Shown piece after piece: positions 37,978-56,200 of a stretch of 64,000 nucleotides of DNA. A program made the translations under genes and the position numbers. Within the stretch, counting starts at the first letter, position 1. Each line of letters starts with the position of its first letter. Below the pieces are notes generated by a model. That model was not told where the DNA came from. It saw only the letters and a program-made list of their open reading frames with translations, and did no database searches. Location: positions 77,497,912 to 77,561,911 of the forward strand of contig NC_092793.1 in assembly GCF_918797505.1 (NCBI RefSeq). Reading direction: 5' to 3'. The DNA is from Bemisia tabaci (Eukaryota > Arthropoda > Insecta > Hemiptera > Aleyrodidae).

Positions 37978-39323
37978 AAAAGAGCGACGCCAAGAATGGC
38001 ACAATTTGGGCCAGAAGGGATTTTTCTGAAACCGGGCCCAAACGATACCTTATGATACCCTAAAACTCTGGTAAAAATTTTAGCTTGAGTATACGCACGG
38101 TTTTTGAGAAATGAGGGGGCAAAGTTGCCAAATCGCCATCATTCTGGACAGCATTTCTACAGCAAAAAGACGGGAAAAATGGACGAAAAAGTTACACCTT
38201 TGATGACTTTCGGCTGTAAATGTTCTCATTGGGTTCCCAAGCATTTAACTGTGTTCAGTTTCAAAAATTTTGGTCGCACAGTGGTCCAAAATGGGGAGAA
38301 ATCGTCGACAAATCAGGATTCTTTGTCAAATTTTTAGAAATGGAAGTAAAATTGTCGGTCTGCTGCAGTTTTCATGGCTAACAATGTTCTTATCGGTCAT
38401 CAATGCATGAAATTGTGTTCAGCTTCACATATTTACATAGCAAAGTGGTCAAAAATGGGAGAATTAGTGGACAAATTAAGATCCTCTGTCAAAATTCTTA
38501 AAAATGAAGTGAAACTGTTGGTCCCCAGTAGACTTTAGATCCCGGAAAAATTCTTTAAATTCTTTTTTTGACTATTTAAATCTTTTTTTAATTTTTTCTC
38601 TCCATTTTTACTTCTTTTTTTTAAATTTCTGAAAATTTGCATATTTTATTGAGATAATGCTACAAAGTCTATTCTATAACAACATTCTATAGACAATACG
38701 GTCTGACATGTAGTAATAATTAAAAAAATTAAAAACATGAATTTTTCCGGGATCTAAAGTCTACTGGGGACCAACAGTTTCACTTCATTTTTAAGAAGTT
38801 TGACAGAGGATCTTAATTTGTCCACTAATTCCCCATTTTTGACCACTGTGCGATGTAAATTTGTGAAGCTGAACACAATTTCATGCATTGATGACCGATA
38901 AGAACATTGTTAGCCATGAAAACTGCAGCAGACCGACAATTTTACTTCCATTTCTAAAAATTTGACAAAGAATCCTGATTTGTCGACGATTTCTCCCCAT
39001 TTTGGACCACTGTGCGACCAAAATTTTTGAAACTGAACACAGTTAAATGCTTGGGAACCCAATGAGAACATTTACAGCCGAAAGTCATCAAAGGTGTAAC
39101 TTTTTCGTCCATTTTTCCCGTCTTTTTGCTGTAGAAATGCTGTCCAGAATGATGGCGATTTGGCAACTTTGCCCCCTCATTTCTCAAAAACCGTGCGTAT
39201 ACTCAAGCTAAAATTTTTACCAGAGTCTTAGGGTATCATAAGGTATCGTTCGGGCCTGGTTTCAGAAAAATCCCTTCTGGCCCAAATTGTGCCAAAAAAC
39301 GGTCGTTTTTGGCGTCGCTCTTT
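37978..39323. mobile_element. Palindrome with ~0.58 kb arms
   Basis: The left arm 37978-38553 and right arm 38739-39323 are nearly identical inverted copies around a ~185-base AT-rich loop. The same 77-residue open frame occurs once in each arm (38104-38337 plus, 38954-39187 minus). The right arm has a small insertion near 39295 (AAACGGTCGTTTTTGG). The frame has no recognisable domain and is taken as fortuitous. Confidence 0.9.
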
Positions 39324-39411
39324 GTTGGAAACATATGTCAATGACTGATCCGAGATTGACATAATTTGAAACATTTTAAAAACATTCCATTGTGTAACTG
39401 TGCTATTAGGG

Positions 39412-40260
39412 ATTTTGAACGGGAAACTTGAATTTCTGGTCAAATTTTGAAAATTTGAAAATCCGAGATGGCGGATGTGGCCTAAAATGCTATCTCGGGC
39501 TGCTCGACCTATCGTGGTGAATCTTGGTTGTATAGGGGGTATTTTTGGCCGGGAATCTCAAATTCCTAGCCGAGTTTCGAAAAATTGAAATTTTTCAAAT
39601 TTTGACATTGAGCTTGTTCAGTGATTTTTGATTTTTGCGTTTTTTGAAGTATTTACTACGCATAAGCCACAAATAATTTCTCCGATATTTTTCGCATTTC
39701 AATCCACGAAAAACAAGTTTGATGTTGCGTCTTCTGAGCTCCCCTTTAAACGTGTGTCCGAGGAATGAAAGATCCCCCAGGGGATACTTCCTCAAGTAAG
39801 GTCATTTTTGGCCACATCCACCATCTTGGATTTTTGAATTTTCAAAATTCGATCAGAAATTCGAGTTTCCCATCCAAAAATACTACCTGGTACCAAGATT
39901 CACCGCGATAGATGGAGCACGAGCCGAGATAGCATTTTAGGCCACATCCGCCATCTTGGATTTTTGAATTTTCAAAATTTGACCAGAAATTCGAGTTTCC
40001 CGTCGAAAAATACCCCCGGGTACCAAAAATCAGCAAGATCAGGAACAACAAAGCAAGATCGAACAGGAGCCGAGATAGCATTTTAGGCCACATCCGCCAT
40101 CTTGGATTTTTGAATTTTCAAAATTTGACCAGAAATTCGAGTTTCCTGTCGAAAAATACCCCCGGTTACCAAAAATCAGCAAGATCCATCGAACAGGAGC
40201 CGAGATAGCATTATAGGCCACATCCTTAATCTTGGATTTTCGAATTTTCAAAATTTCACG
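39412..40260. repeat. Inverted and direct minisatellite units of the 130-base family
   Basis: One unit in plus orientation at about 39412-39545 is followed after about 280 bases by three or more units in minus orientation (39823-40260). Their ATCCGCCATCTTGGATTTTT and TAGCATTTTAGGCCACATCC words are reverse complements of the 35.8-36.2 kb units. Confidence 0.85.
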
Positions 40261-40565
40261 ATTCACGGGTTTGTTGACCTATTCAAGGGTTTATCGATCA
40301 ATTCACGGATTTTTCGAACGAATCACGGGGTTGTCAATCGATTCACGGATTTGCGGATCGATTCGCTGGTTTTTGATCGATTCACGGTCGTCAATCGAAT
40401 CAGTGCCGATCAAATCACGTCAATCGGTTCATGTTCTAACTTTTCGATCGATTCATGTCGGTCATGTCGGAATCATGACACCGGTTTTTCAATAATTTGT
40501 CGATCGAGTCGGTGTTAATCGATTCATGCTTTCATTTTTTGATCGATTTATGTCAATCAAATCTA
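40258..40565 (+). repeat. Satellite-like array with CGATTCACGG core
   Basis: The words CGATTCACGGGTTTGTTG, CAATTCACGGATTTTTCG, CGATTCACGGATTTGCGG and CGATTCACGGTCGTC, plus later CGATTCATG forms, recur every 20-35 bases and decay rightward. Confidence 0.8.
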
Positions 40566-40805
40566 TAAACCCTCCCGTCCAAATTGCATGTTAATATTTG
40601 CTACCATTCTCGAAATATTAGCAAGTCGGTAGGTATCCATATTTTTGGCACACCCTGTTTTTTGTAGTATATCTTTCCGCAGGGACAATGCACCTCCCCC
40701 TTCCTCGTATGATGGAAGGAAGGGGTGTTTTCTCTGTTGGGGTTAACCCTCCAGTTTGTAATAGTGACACCAGGGTCGTCTCCCCTATGCAGTCAGTGCT
40801 AAAAC

Positions 40806-41070
40806 AATCTATAGTTCCTAATTGCAAAATGAGCTTTCCCGGATTCTTCATTTTGCAATAAGGAACTATAGCCTTTTTTTGTAATTATTGGCAACAGTGT
40901 GATGTTTTTGACGAATCTATCAACACAGGGTGTTAAAGGAACTCCATAGCTATAAAATGAACCATCAAACCGCAACATTGATCGTTTTGATGAAAAACGC
41001 CAATGGTTTTTGCAAAAGTTGCTCTCCTGAAAACCTACCGTTCTGCCTATAGTTCCGAATTGCAAAATGC
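40806..41070. repeat. Cluster of TTTTGCAATTNGGAACTATA motif copies
   Basis: Reverse copies lie at about 40809-40831 and 41047-41069 and a forward copy at 40849-40871. Related forward copies are at 35678-35699 and 35738-35760, and one inverted pair is at 3.3 kb. Confidence 0.7.
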
Positions 41071-41287
41071 TATCCATATATTCTGTGTTATTGTCCTTAG
41101 ACATCATGGGATTTAGGCACATCCATGCTCCAGGCTTTCAAATTTTCAGGGATTAAGGCCGAGTGGAATCTGTTTCTGCAGATCCACTCGTCAGTTCCAT
41201 GAAAATTTGTCGCCACCACCGGGATTCGAACCCGGGACCTATTGGCCTAGAGTCAGACGCGCTGACCACTAGGCCAACCTGGCCGGC
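41070..41287 (-). mobile_element. SINE with degenerate tRNA head
   Basis: On the minus strand 41287-41211 is tRNA-like. The A-box TGGCCTAGTGG and B-box GGTTCGAATCC are intact, the D stem (GTTG/CAGC) and T stem (CCGGG/CCCGG) pair, but the anticodon stem does not pair and the acceptor stem has mismatches. A body follows with a hairpin (GAGTGGATCTGC / GCAGAAACAGATTCCACTC). Its end is uncertain, possibly at the TTTTGCAATT motif near 41070. Confidence 0.65.
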
Positions 41288-41829
41288 ATAACCTAGAAAT
41301 TTGCGCAGCAGCGTTACTTGCAAACATGAAACGCCTTCAGAAAAGAATGTATGTAATGAGGTTTAAGTTAACACATACGTAGCGACAATTGCTGTAGACC
41401 AAATTGAAGGAAAACTGAAAGGAATTTTCGTGAGGAGCTGGTACTGCTGGTAGGAATATTTCTACTAACCGCCACCGCCAAGATTGGCAGTTTGGCATGG
41501 CACGGATAATTTTTATTGCTAAAAAACGTTGACGGTTTTGATGGGTAATTTATTAGTAGGTACAATCTCTGGTCACCTGGTAGGTATTTACACTCGAAAA
41601 AAGATGTATGAAAAAAAAAAACAAGGAGAACTGCGTTTTTTAACTCTTTGTAAGGAAATCCCCACTCTTGAGGAACTACTTGTTTATGCTCTGCTTTAGT
41701 TCAGTGCTGCATTGTGTCTTTACTTGATATACTTACAGTTACTGTAGTGTGAATAGCACACACACGTAAGTAGGTACTGTAGTGTGTGCGGTACGGTTTG
41801 ATTTTTTTTTAAAAAATATTCCAAAGTGA

Positions 41830-41914
41830 GTAGCTTGGTGTGGTCTGGGGTATTAGAATAATACTCTTCATACTCTCTTGGGGTATTACAATACCCCAGA
41901 CCACACCAAGCTAC
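41830..41914. repeat. Perfect 25-base hairpin
   Basis: Arm 41830-41854 (GTAGCTTGGTGTGGTCTGGG and 5 more) is the exact reverse complement of 41890-41914. The 35-base loop also contains the GGGGTATTA word. Confidence 0.85.
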
Positions 41915-42219
41915 ACCCGTTGGGGTATTTCTTCTGGTATTAAGAAACGTTTAAAAAAAATATGCCCTATAAATGGTCTAAACTTTTGATCTGTCTCATT
42001 TTTCTTGAGATACTGACTTAAATGTTTTGTTCTTTTTTCTTCTACCTGTTATAAAGCTACTTTTTATACCTCTTACTGTTAGAAATTATGAACACCACCA
42101 AAGTGGTAAAAATTTTACATATAAGTAAATTTTTAAAAGGTTGGAAAAACCAAAACCAATAAGAGTAGGAAAAGAGAACTTCATGACACTGAATAATTTT
42201 CACAGAGAAGAAATCGAAG

Positions 42220-42388
42220 CCTTGTCCACATGTGTTGAGCTCCCTGAACTTTGGTGGGTAAGCTGTAGCTGAGGTATAACTTACACTGTCTGCGCATGAA
42301 AAGGAGATAAAAAACGATATGCGAAAGTTTCGCAAACTTGTTCCGGCAAAATTCCACGAACCGTTCCTCGTGTAAACGAGGCCTAACA
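42220..42388. mobile_element. MITE, family C (TIR AGGCCTNGTNNACACGAG), short copy
   Basis: The left end AAGCCTTGTCCACATGTG and right end CTCGTGTAAACGAGGCCT pair imperfectly. They resemble the ends of the element at 52512-52883. It lies downstream of the thiolase gene. Confidence 0.55.
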
Positions 42389-42608
42389 TTGTACAAAACA
42401 CAGCTGACAAAACAGTCTGAATATGGTTAAATTTGTCATATTCATAGACATTCCTTAAATGGTAAAGCTGCCTTAACCAATATATAATTCTTATGGCTTA
42501 ATGAGGCCTAAAAATGTAAGGATCAAAGGACTATAAATGCAATCCTTAGCACAGGTGAAAGAAAGAGGGTACGTAAAAGAGTAAGTCGAATTTGAATGAT
42601 AATTGGCA

Positions 42609-42614
42609 TTTATT
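42609..42614 (-). promoter_or_regulatory. ACAA2 polyadenylation signal (AATAAA on minus strand)
   Basis: AATAAA on the minus strand lies about 375 bases beyond the thiolase stop codon. Other AT-rich candidates lie closer. Confidence 0.4.
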
Positions 42615-42988
42615 CACCGTCGTGGGTTTGGATAACGATTTCCCACACGTTTCTGAATTACAGTACGATAAAAGCGATGATTCTTAGCATTAAACTGTAA
42701 AAAAACTTGTAAAATTCAGTACAAAAATACAATTAAACTTACTCTCTGATCATTATAACGTCTTTTCTTTTTTTTCTTTTTTTTAAAAAAGGAATAATCT
42801 AAAAATTCTAAAATTGTTAGTAGATATCATTAAAATTCTATAACACTTAAACCTAACAAGAGATAACACATTTGTAAAAAAATAAAATTAATACACAACG
42901 ATACAATAATCAGTCTTCAACACCTGACGCCAACACCGAACAATTATGATCTTTCTTCAGACTGATTCAATAGGACATCCTTTTCAAA

Positions 42989-50550
<7,562 letters not shown>

Positions 50551-51225
50551 GATGGCTTTATATGAAATGCACAAATTCAACTATGTAAAACGGCAGGTGG
50601 CGGCGATGTCACTGCAATTGCTGATGTAATTCTACTAACAGAGCAGCCCTAGGTGGGAATGTGAGTGGAGAGTCTGAGTACTGAATAATTTGAGGATAAA
50701 GAGAGGAGCAAGGTACTTATGAAGATTAGCAAATCAAAATGATAATCAGTAAATCACTTATCACGATCGGGTGACGTTGAACGAGGTCATCCTCGAAAAG
50801 TTGTTTATCTAATCAGCTGTACATGCAGTTGCCAAATTTCACACGAATAAACAGTGATAATGTGCTTGGCATGCCGGATGGTGATAGTGATGTGGCAACA
50901 CGGTATCCATCCACGGCATGGCATAAAGGCTTTCCAGTTGGGAATTTATTATTTGTTTTATCGTCTCCCGTCTGTCCAAATTATCTGGGGGTAATGACTT
51001 CTACACTGAAATTCCAACGGTTGACAGGCTCTCAGATTGGAAATACATCCACTGCCACTGCAACTTATCAGTGGATTAGCCGGGAAGGGGGGTCTGGGAG
51101 GGGGGGGGGGGGGGTCCAGGGAGCATGAACATCCGTCTCTCATGACTGGCCGAACTTTCATCAAAGACGTGGGTAATTTCCGTTATTTTCAGAAATTTTC
51201 TGCCTTCACCCCCCCCCCCTCCCCC

Positions 51226-51260
<35 letters not shown>

Positions 51261-51391
51261 TGATACAGTTTTACCGCAAACCAGAGAGGCTTTCATGAAA
51301 CTTTACTTACTTCTAAAATTTCAGATTGAGGCCATTTATAAAATTAGAAATGCACTCAGTGTGGCATGAAACGCATGGGAAATGACTAACA

Positions 51392-51657
51392 TTATCAACA
51401 GTGAAACTCTTGAACCACATATCTTGTCTACAGTTTTTTCAAAATCTCCGCTCCTAGTTTATTTTTTTAAGGAGAACAAATCAGTATTATTACTATAAGT
51501 TTTTTTCAGAATTTTCCTCACACAGAGAAGAAGTCATAAAAATTAAAATTCTATAGCAATGACGTTAAGTCATTTTCCATTTAAAAAATGAAGTATGACA
51601 GGAAGTCTGCGACTTCAAAAACAAAGATACGTGGTTTCAGAGTTTCACTGTTGTAAT
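51392..51657. mobile_element. MITE, family A copy 3
   Basis: Begins ATTATCAACAGTGAAACTC and ends GAGTTTCACTGTTGTAAT. The reverse strand contains GTCGCAGACTTCCTGTCATA as in copy 1. It is about 266 bp, the same size as copies 1 and 2. Confidence 0.8.
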
Positions 51658-52511
51658 TTCTTTGGTCGATATGTTAAAGAAAAATTAGGAAATGCTATCG
51701 AGAATTGATGTCACACAAAAATATGTACACACAATGAATGTTAATAATGCAGGTACTTGATTGAATTAGAATTTTATTTTCAAACTTAAGGGATCCATTT
51801 CAACCAAAAATAAAAAAATGAATGCTATATCATAAATTAGGTACAAGGACTGATCGTTCATTATTCTGCAAAGCCAATATTCCCTCTTGTATCTTTTGAT
51901 TCAAAATTTAATTCCAAATGCTGACCTTCAGATGTTGCTTGGGGGATTTAAAAGGTAGAACAGAGGTCAAAGAAGAATCACAGAGGTTTTATTCCATACA
52001 TTAAATAGGGGGAAGAAAACTGAGAGAAACTGCTATTTGTCAACATATCGGAAAGATAAAAACAGCTTTTAACACATGGAAGTGTTAAGTTTTTAACTTT
52101 TAAAACTAGGCATTAAAATTATGAGGTCCTGATTTCCAAAAGGTAACATAAAAAACTCTTAGACAAAATTCTTAAGAATGCTACTGAGCTTCCACTTGTT
52201 TAAAACACTAAGCATTGTTTATAAATAAGTCAAGTTGTGCTGAAGTAAGTAAATTATGTCATTAAAATAAATGACAAATTGATTATTGGTTGTTGCCATA
52301 CTGATGCCTGAATCTTTATTCATCGATACGGTGGAGGGAGGGGGGGGGCTTGCCTTCAAAAAGCCAACTTTCATAAATTATGATATCCACGATATAATCT
52401 TCATCAAAATGGACGAGCAGACACCATCCACGGTGATTTGTTGTCATTATCAGGAGGAATTTGGAGTGCATGGGTATACAAACAAGGCTTAGTGGTAGAA
52501 TAACTTCTCTT

Positions 52512-52883
52512 GGGCCTTGTCCCCACACGAGCGCAGTTCGCGGAACTCAGTTCTGGGAATTAGTTCCCGAAACAAGTTTTAGCTGAGTTAAAACTTATTC
52601 CTCCAAACCCCGAAACTTTCCCCAAACTCTGAGCTCCTGTGTCTCTCTCTATTTTTTTTTTCATTTGTTTTTTACGTCCTTTCTGTCTTGCCATTTGTTT
52701 TTGTTTCTCTCGCGGCCGTATTAATCTATTATTTTGCAATAATTGTATAGTTTTATATTGAAGTTCTAGTTTCAGTTCGGGCAAACTCATGTGGACAGCA
52801 TGCCTCGTTTTAAGGAACAAGTTTCGGGAAACTGAGCAGTTTGTCAAATAAGTTCCTCGAACCTTGCTCGTGTGGACAGGGCC
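52512..52883. mobile_element. MITE, family C (TIR GGGCCTTGTCCCCACACGAG), longer copy
   Basis: The left end GGGCCTTGTCCCCACACGAG pairs with the right end CTCGTGTGGACAGGGCC. Inner pairs include CCCGAAACAAGTTTTAGC with GGAACAAGTTTCGGG. It is related to 42220-42388. Confidence 0.75.
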
Positions 52884-53172
52884 TTACTCTGCTCTACCTT
52901 CAAGCTCTATCATAGATTTGTCTGTGGTCACAATATTACATCACTTAAACTCATTCTCAGAAGGATCATACGAGATCTGAATATCGAACTAATTCATCCC
53001 ATTGAATAGTGATTTTTTCATATTGACAGAATCATAATTTAAGCATGAGAAAATTACGGACCATCCAAACGTACGAATAGACGTACAAAATTTCAGATCT
53101 GAATATTACTTACCTTTCTGGTAAAAGAATAATACATTAGTTTTTTGTGAACATGATTGTTTGTGAGTGTAT

Positions 53173-53178
53173 TTTAAT
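53173..53178 (-). promoter_or_regulatory. KRI1 polyadenylation signal variant (ATTAAA on minus strand)
   Basis: ATTAAA on the minus strand lies about 70 bases after the KRI1 stop codon. Confidence 0.4.
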
Positions 53179-53247
53179 GGATTTGTACAAGAAAAAGAAA
53201 CCAGTCCTTGGGGATGAAATGGAGTTTCCTTAAAATCTGATGATTGA

Positions 53248-56200
53248 TCATACGTTTTTAGGGCCATAGATTAATTTATTCTTGAACTTTTTAGGATTGA
53301 TACCGTACGCTTCCAAACGTGCATCTGAAAGACCTAATTTATCATTACTTTCTATTTTTGACTTCTGCCACGGTTTGATATTTTTCCCTGATTTAAGTTT
53401 GTTATGATTTTTGAATTTACTATTTGAAAATTTGTCATTATCAGACGTAAATTTTCCACCATGGTCATTCTTACGATTCTTTCCAAATGAATTAAAATTA
53501 TTATTCTTCTTAAACTTGAATTCACTTGAATTTCTAGAGGATGGTTTAGAGAATCGACTTTTATTTTTGTTTGGTGAGTTGTGGTCATTTCTGGCCGGAA
53601 CACTGTTTGAATTCATTTTGCTTTCTGTTTTCACTTGTTTCTTTTTCTGTTTCATCGATGTGTTAGGGTTTGAAATTACAACAGACTCATCTGCATCATT
53701 TCCAGTCTCTGAATTCCTTTTTTTCTTCTTTTTTGGTGATAGACTTGTGTCAGCAACAGCTTCATTTATCACAACTTCTTCTGACACACTGTCTTCCAGC
53801 CTTTTCCTTTTTTTCTTCTTTTTCTTTGATTCACAGGATTCTTTTATCTCTGTGTTTGAGTGAGAATTTTCTAGGTTACCTACGGTTGAATTTTCTAATT
53901 CTCCCCCAATAAAACTATCCTCTTCCTGCTTAATATTAGTGGCTTCTGCATTCAACTTAGCAACGTGGGAAGTAGTTTCATCTTCCATATTTTTCTTCTT
54001 CTTCTTTTTTTTAGAATTACCAGCTTCTTCAATCCCTATTTTGGAGGCAGAATTTACCAGTTCACCCACATGACTATTCTCCATTGAGTCTACTATTTCT
54101 TCTTTGATAGAAGTATTTTCAATTGCCATTGAATCACCATCTGAGGCATGGTTGGTCACTGGTGTAGAATTTTCTGATTTCTTCTTCTTCTTTTTCTTTT
54201 TCTTCTTCTTCTCATCTTCAGGTTTTGTATCGAATTCTTCCGCTTCCCTAAAAATTTAAGAATTTTAAAATGAAAGGAAGGACACATTTCACTCATTTCA
54301 GGTTTTTGATGGTAAAGCGTTTTAAAGGATTATTTAAGAGGATTTAATGAGAAAAAGCAATGGCTTTTAGGGAGTTTCCAAAGCTACCAAGCAATCTTTT
54401 AAGGATTTTTAAAAACATTCAGATCCTTTAAAGAACGTTCAAAAAAAAGAAAATTTCTTATTTCTTTACCTTAATTTTTTGCAACCTACATGAAGAAACA
54501 CGTCAATTACGTTCTGCACATACCGCTATTCTACATTTTGGGATACTCGATCATAAAATAAAAAAAGAGCCATCTACTAAATGGTGGTAAAAAAAAAATC
54601 CAACTACATAAAATTCACAGATTTTTGTGGATGTTAAAGATATATCCCGAAATTCGAAGATTCCAAAGTTTTGAAAATTGGAAAAAAAAATTGAAGTACC
54701 CATATTTAAGGATTTTTCAAAGCTTTTTGAACCCTGATAAGACTCATCGATTACAAAAATGAAATATGTCAAGAAGTTACATGAGGAAAAATAATTTTGA
54801 AAAAGTAAAAATAATTGTCAAGGGATTTAGAAGATATTAGGGTTTTGCAGCAAATACAACATTGGTACTAATTCAGCCAAAAAAATTAAAGTCTTGCACA
54901 GCAACGTTAAACTGTGCCGGAAAAGTGGGAAAGTGAGAGGTAAGCATGAGCACAACAGAAAAAAAGGAAAATTGAAGGGCTCAAACTTACAGAATAAATT
55001 AAAGTAAATGCCGATGCTTTTTCCGACATCTCTGTCTCTTCTTTCAGGCTGAAATTCCTACTGACTTGTCACTACAAGTCAGAGTTTCAATCTTGAGTAA
55101 GGAGCTGGAGGTTCCCTAAGCGGATCAGCATCTACCTAACTTTATTTTATGAGTTCGAGTTTTCCAATTTTTCAATTCTCTTTTTTCCTTAATTAGCCAT
55201 CTCATTCTTAATCTATAAATCATTCAGCAAATATTTAGCAAATCAAGTAGAACACCCTTTTTACTTAGGAGGACAACTACTGACTTTTTTTTTTTTTTGT
55301 ATTTATATTTAATCAGTAACTTTTTGAGATTCTTTACTTTATTAAAATCAATTAACTTTAATACCAGTGATGATTTTAAAAAAATCATTTCCACGAGTTA
55401 AAATTATGTTGATCATCTTAGAATTGATAATCCAAGAATTCTTTCTGTAATTAGTCCTGTTAGTCCATGTGGGTCGGAAAAACGATCTATTGTGTTTTTT
55501 GACTCTTCTTCTGGAACCCTCATCATTTATTTCATACACTTAGCAGCCAACATGCTGACAAAGAACTTCGATCAGAGATTTTGGTCTCTGGCTTTGTCAT
55601 CACGATGATATGAATTAACCAAAAATAAGAGGTGTTTGGAAAAGGGTGTACTTACTTGTACTTATACAAACTAGGGAGAATTTTTCTTTTCAAAGCTTCA
55701 TCTCGAGCTTTAGCAGCGTAAATTTTTGCTTCATTTTTCTCAGCGTGTTCTGATCTAATCCGGTCAACTTTCTTGATGGAGCACCACTTTTCTAATTCAT
55801 CATCATCAGCTGCGAGGATCTGGGTAAGGAAAATTGAAAAAAAACTAAATTTTTTATTTGATCAAAGCAACAATCCCACAATTTATCGATCAAAACTTAG
55901 TCAAATTCCGCGCTCTAAACCAAATGAGCTCATTTATATTCTCTTGTAAGTCTCACAGTTGGACTCGTATTCGTAAACTCAGAGCTTGAATTTATTTTCC
56001 ATAAAACTATTTATAAAACCTTTAACACTTTCAATGAAGGTATTCTTGATAAAATTTTGAAGAGAATACTTGTCTTGTGCTACTTCAAATTTTGCCTTGA
56101 CTGGCGGTCCATTACCTAAAATTCAGCTTCCATATACCACTAATTTTTTTTTTTTTAACATGCTAAAAGTGTGTAGACCTTCGCTATTTAAGATGTCTGA

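Larger units (their letters stand above)
34337..42608. other. Repeat-rich region without recognisable genes
   Basis: Between THAP and the 3' end of the thiolase gene no conserved exon was seen. It holds a 199-base tandem duplication, a composite palindromic element (about 35.5-40.3 kb), a CGATTCACGG satellite, a SINE with tRNA head and small MITEs, each listed separately. Confidence 0.75.
50551..53172. other. Intergenic space upstream of ACAA2 and downstream of KRI1
   Basis: It should contain the ACAA2 promoter close to 50551-50850; no TATA box or other element was convincing. The rest holds G/C/A homopolymers near 51100-51260, a family A MITE, a family C MITE, and no recognisable gene. Confidence 0.6.

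Noticed and set aside
38104..39187. Two identical 77-codon frames as a duplicated gene
   Set aside because: They are in inverted arms of a palindrome, have no upstream signals or recognised domain, and the surrounding sequence is repeated too.
35790..40260. Regular direct repeats that might suggest a CRISPR array
   Set aside because: Units of 130 bases abut with no spacers, the host is an animal, and inverted copies exist.
41211..41287. Functional tRNA gene
   Set aside because: The anticodon stem does not pair and the acceptor stem has at least two mismatches; it is better read as a SINE head or tRNA pseudogene.
53411..53912. Phenylalanine/serine-rich frames of 80-150 codons on the plus strand
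   Set aside because: They are antisense shadows of the lysine-rich KRI1 last exon.
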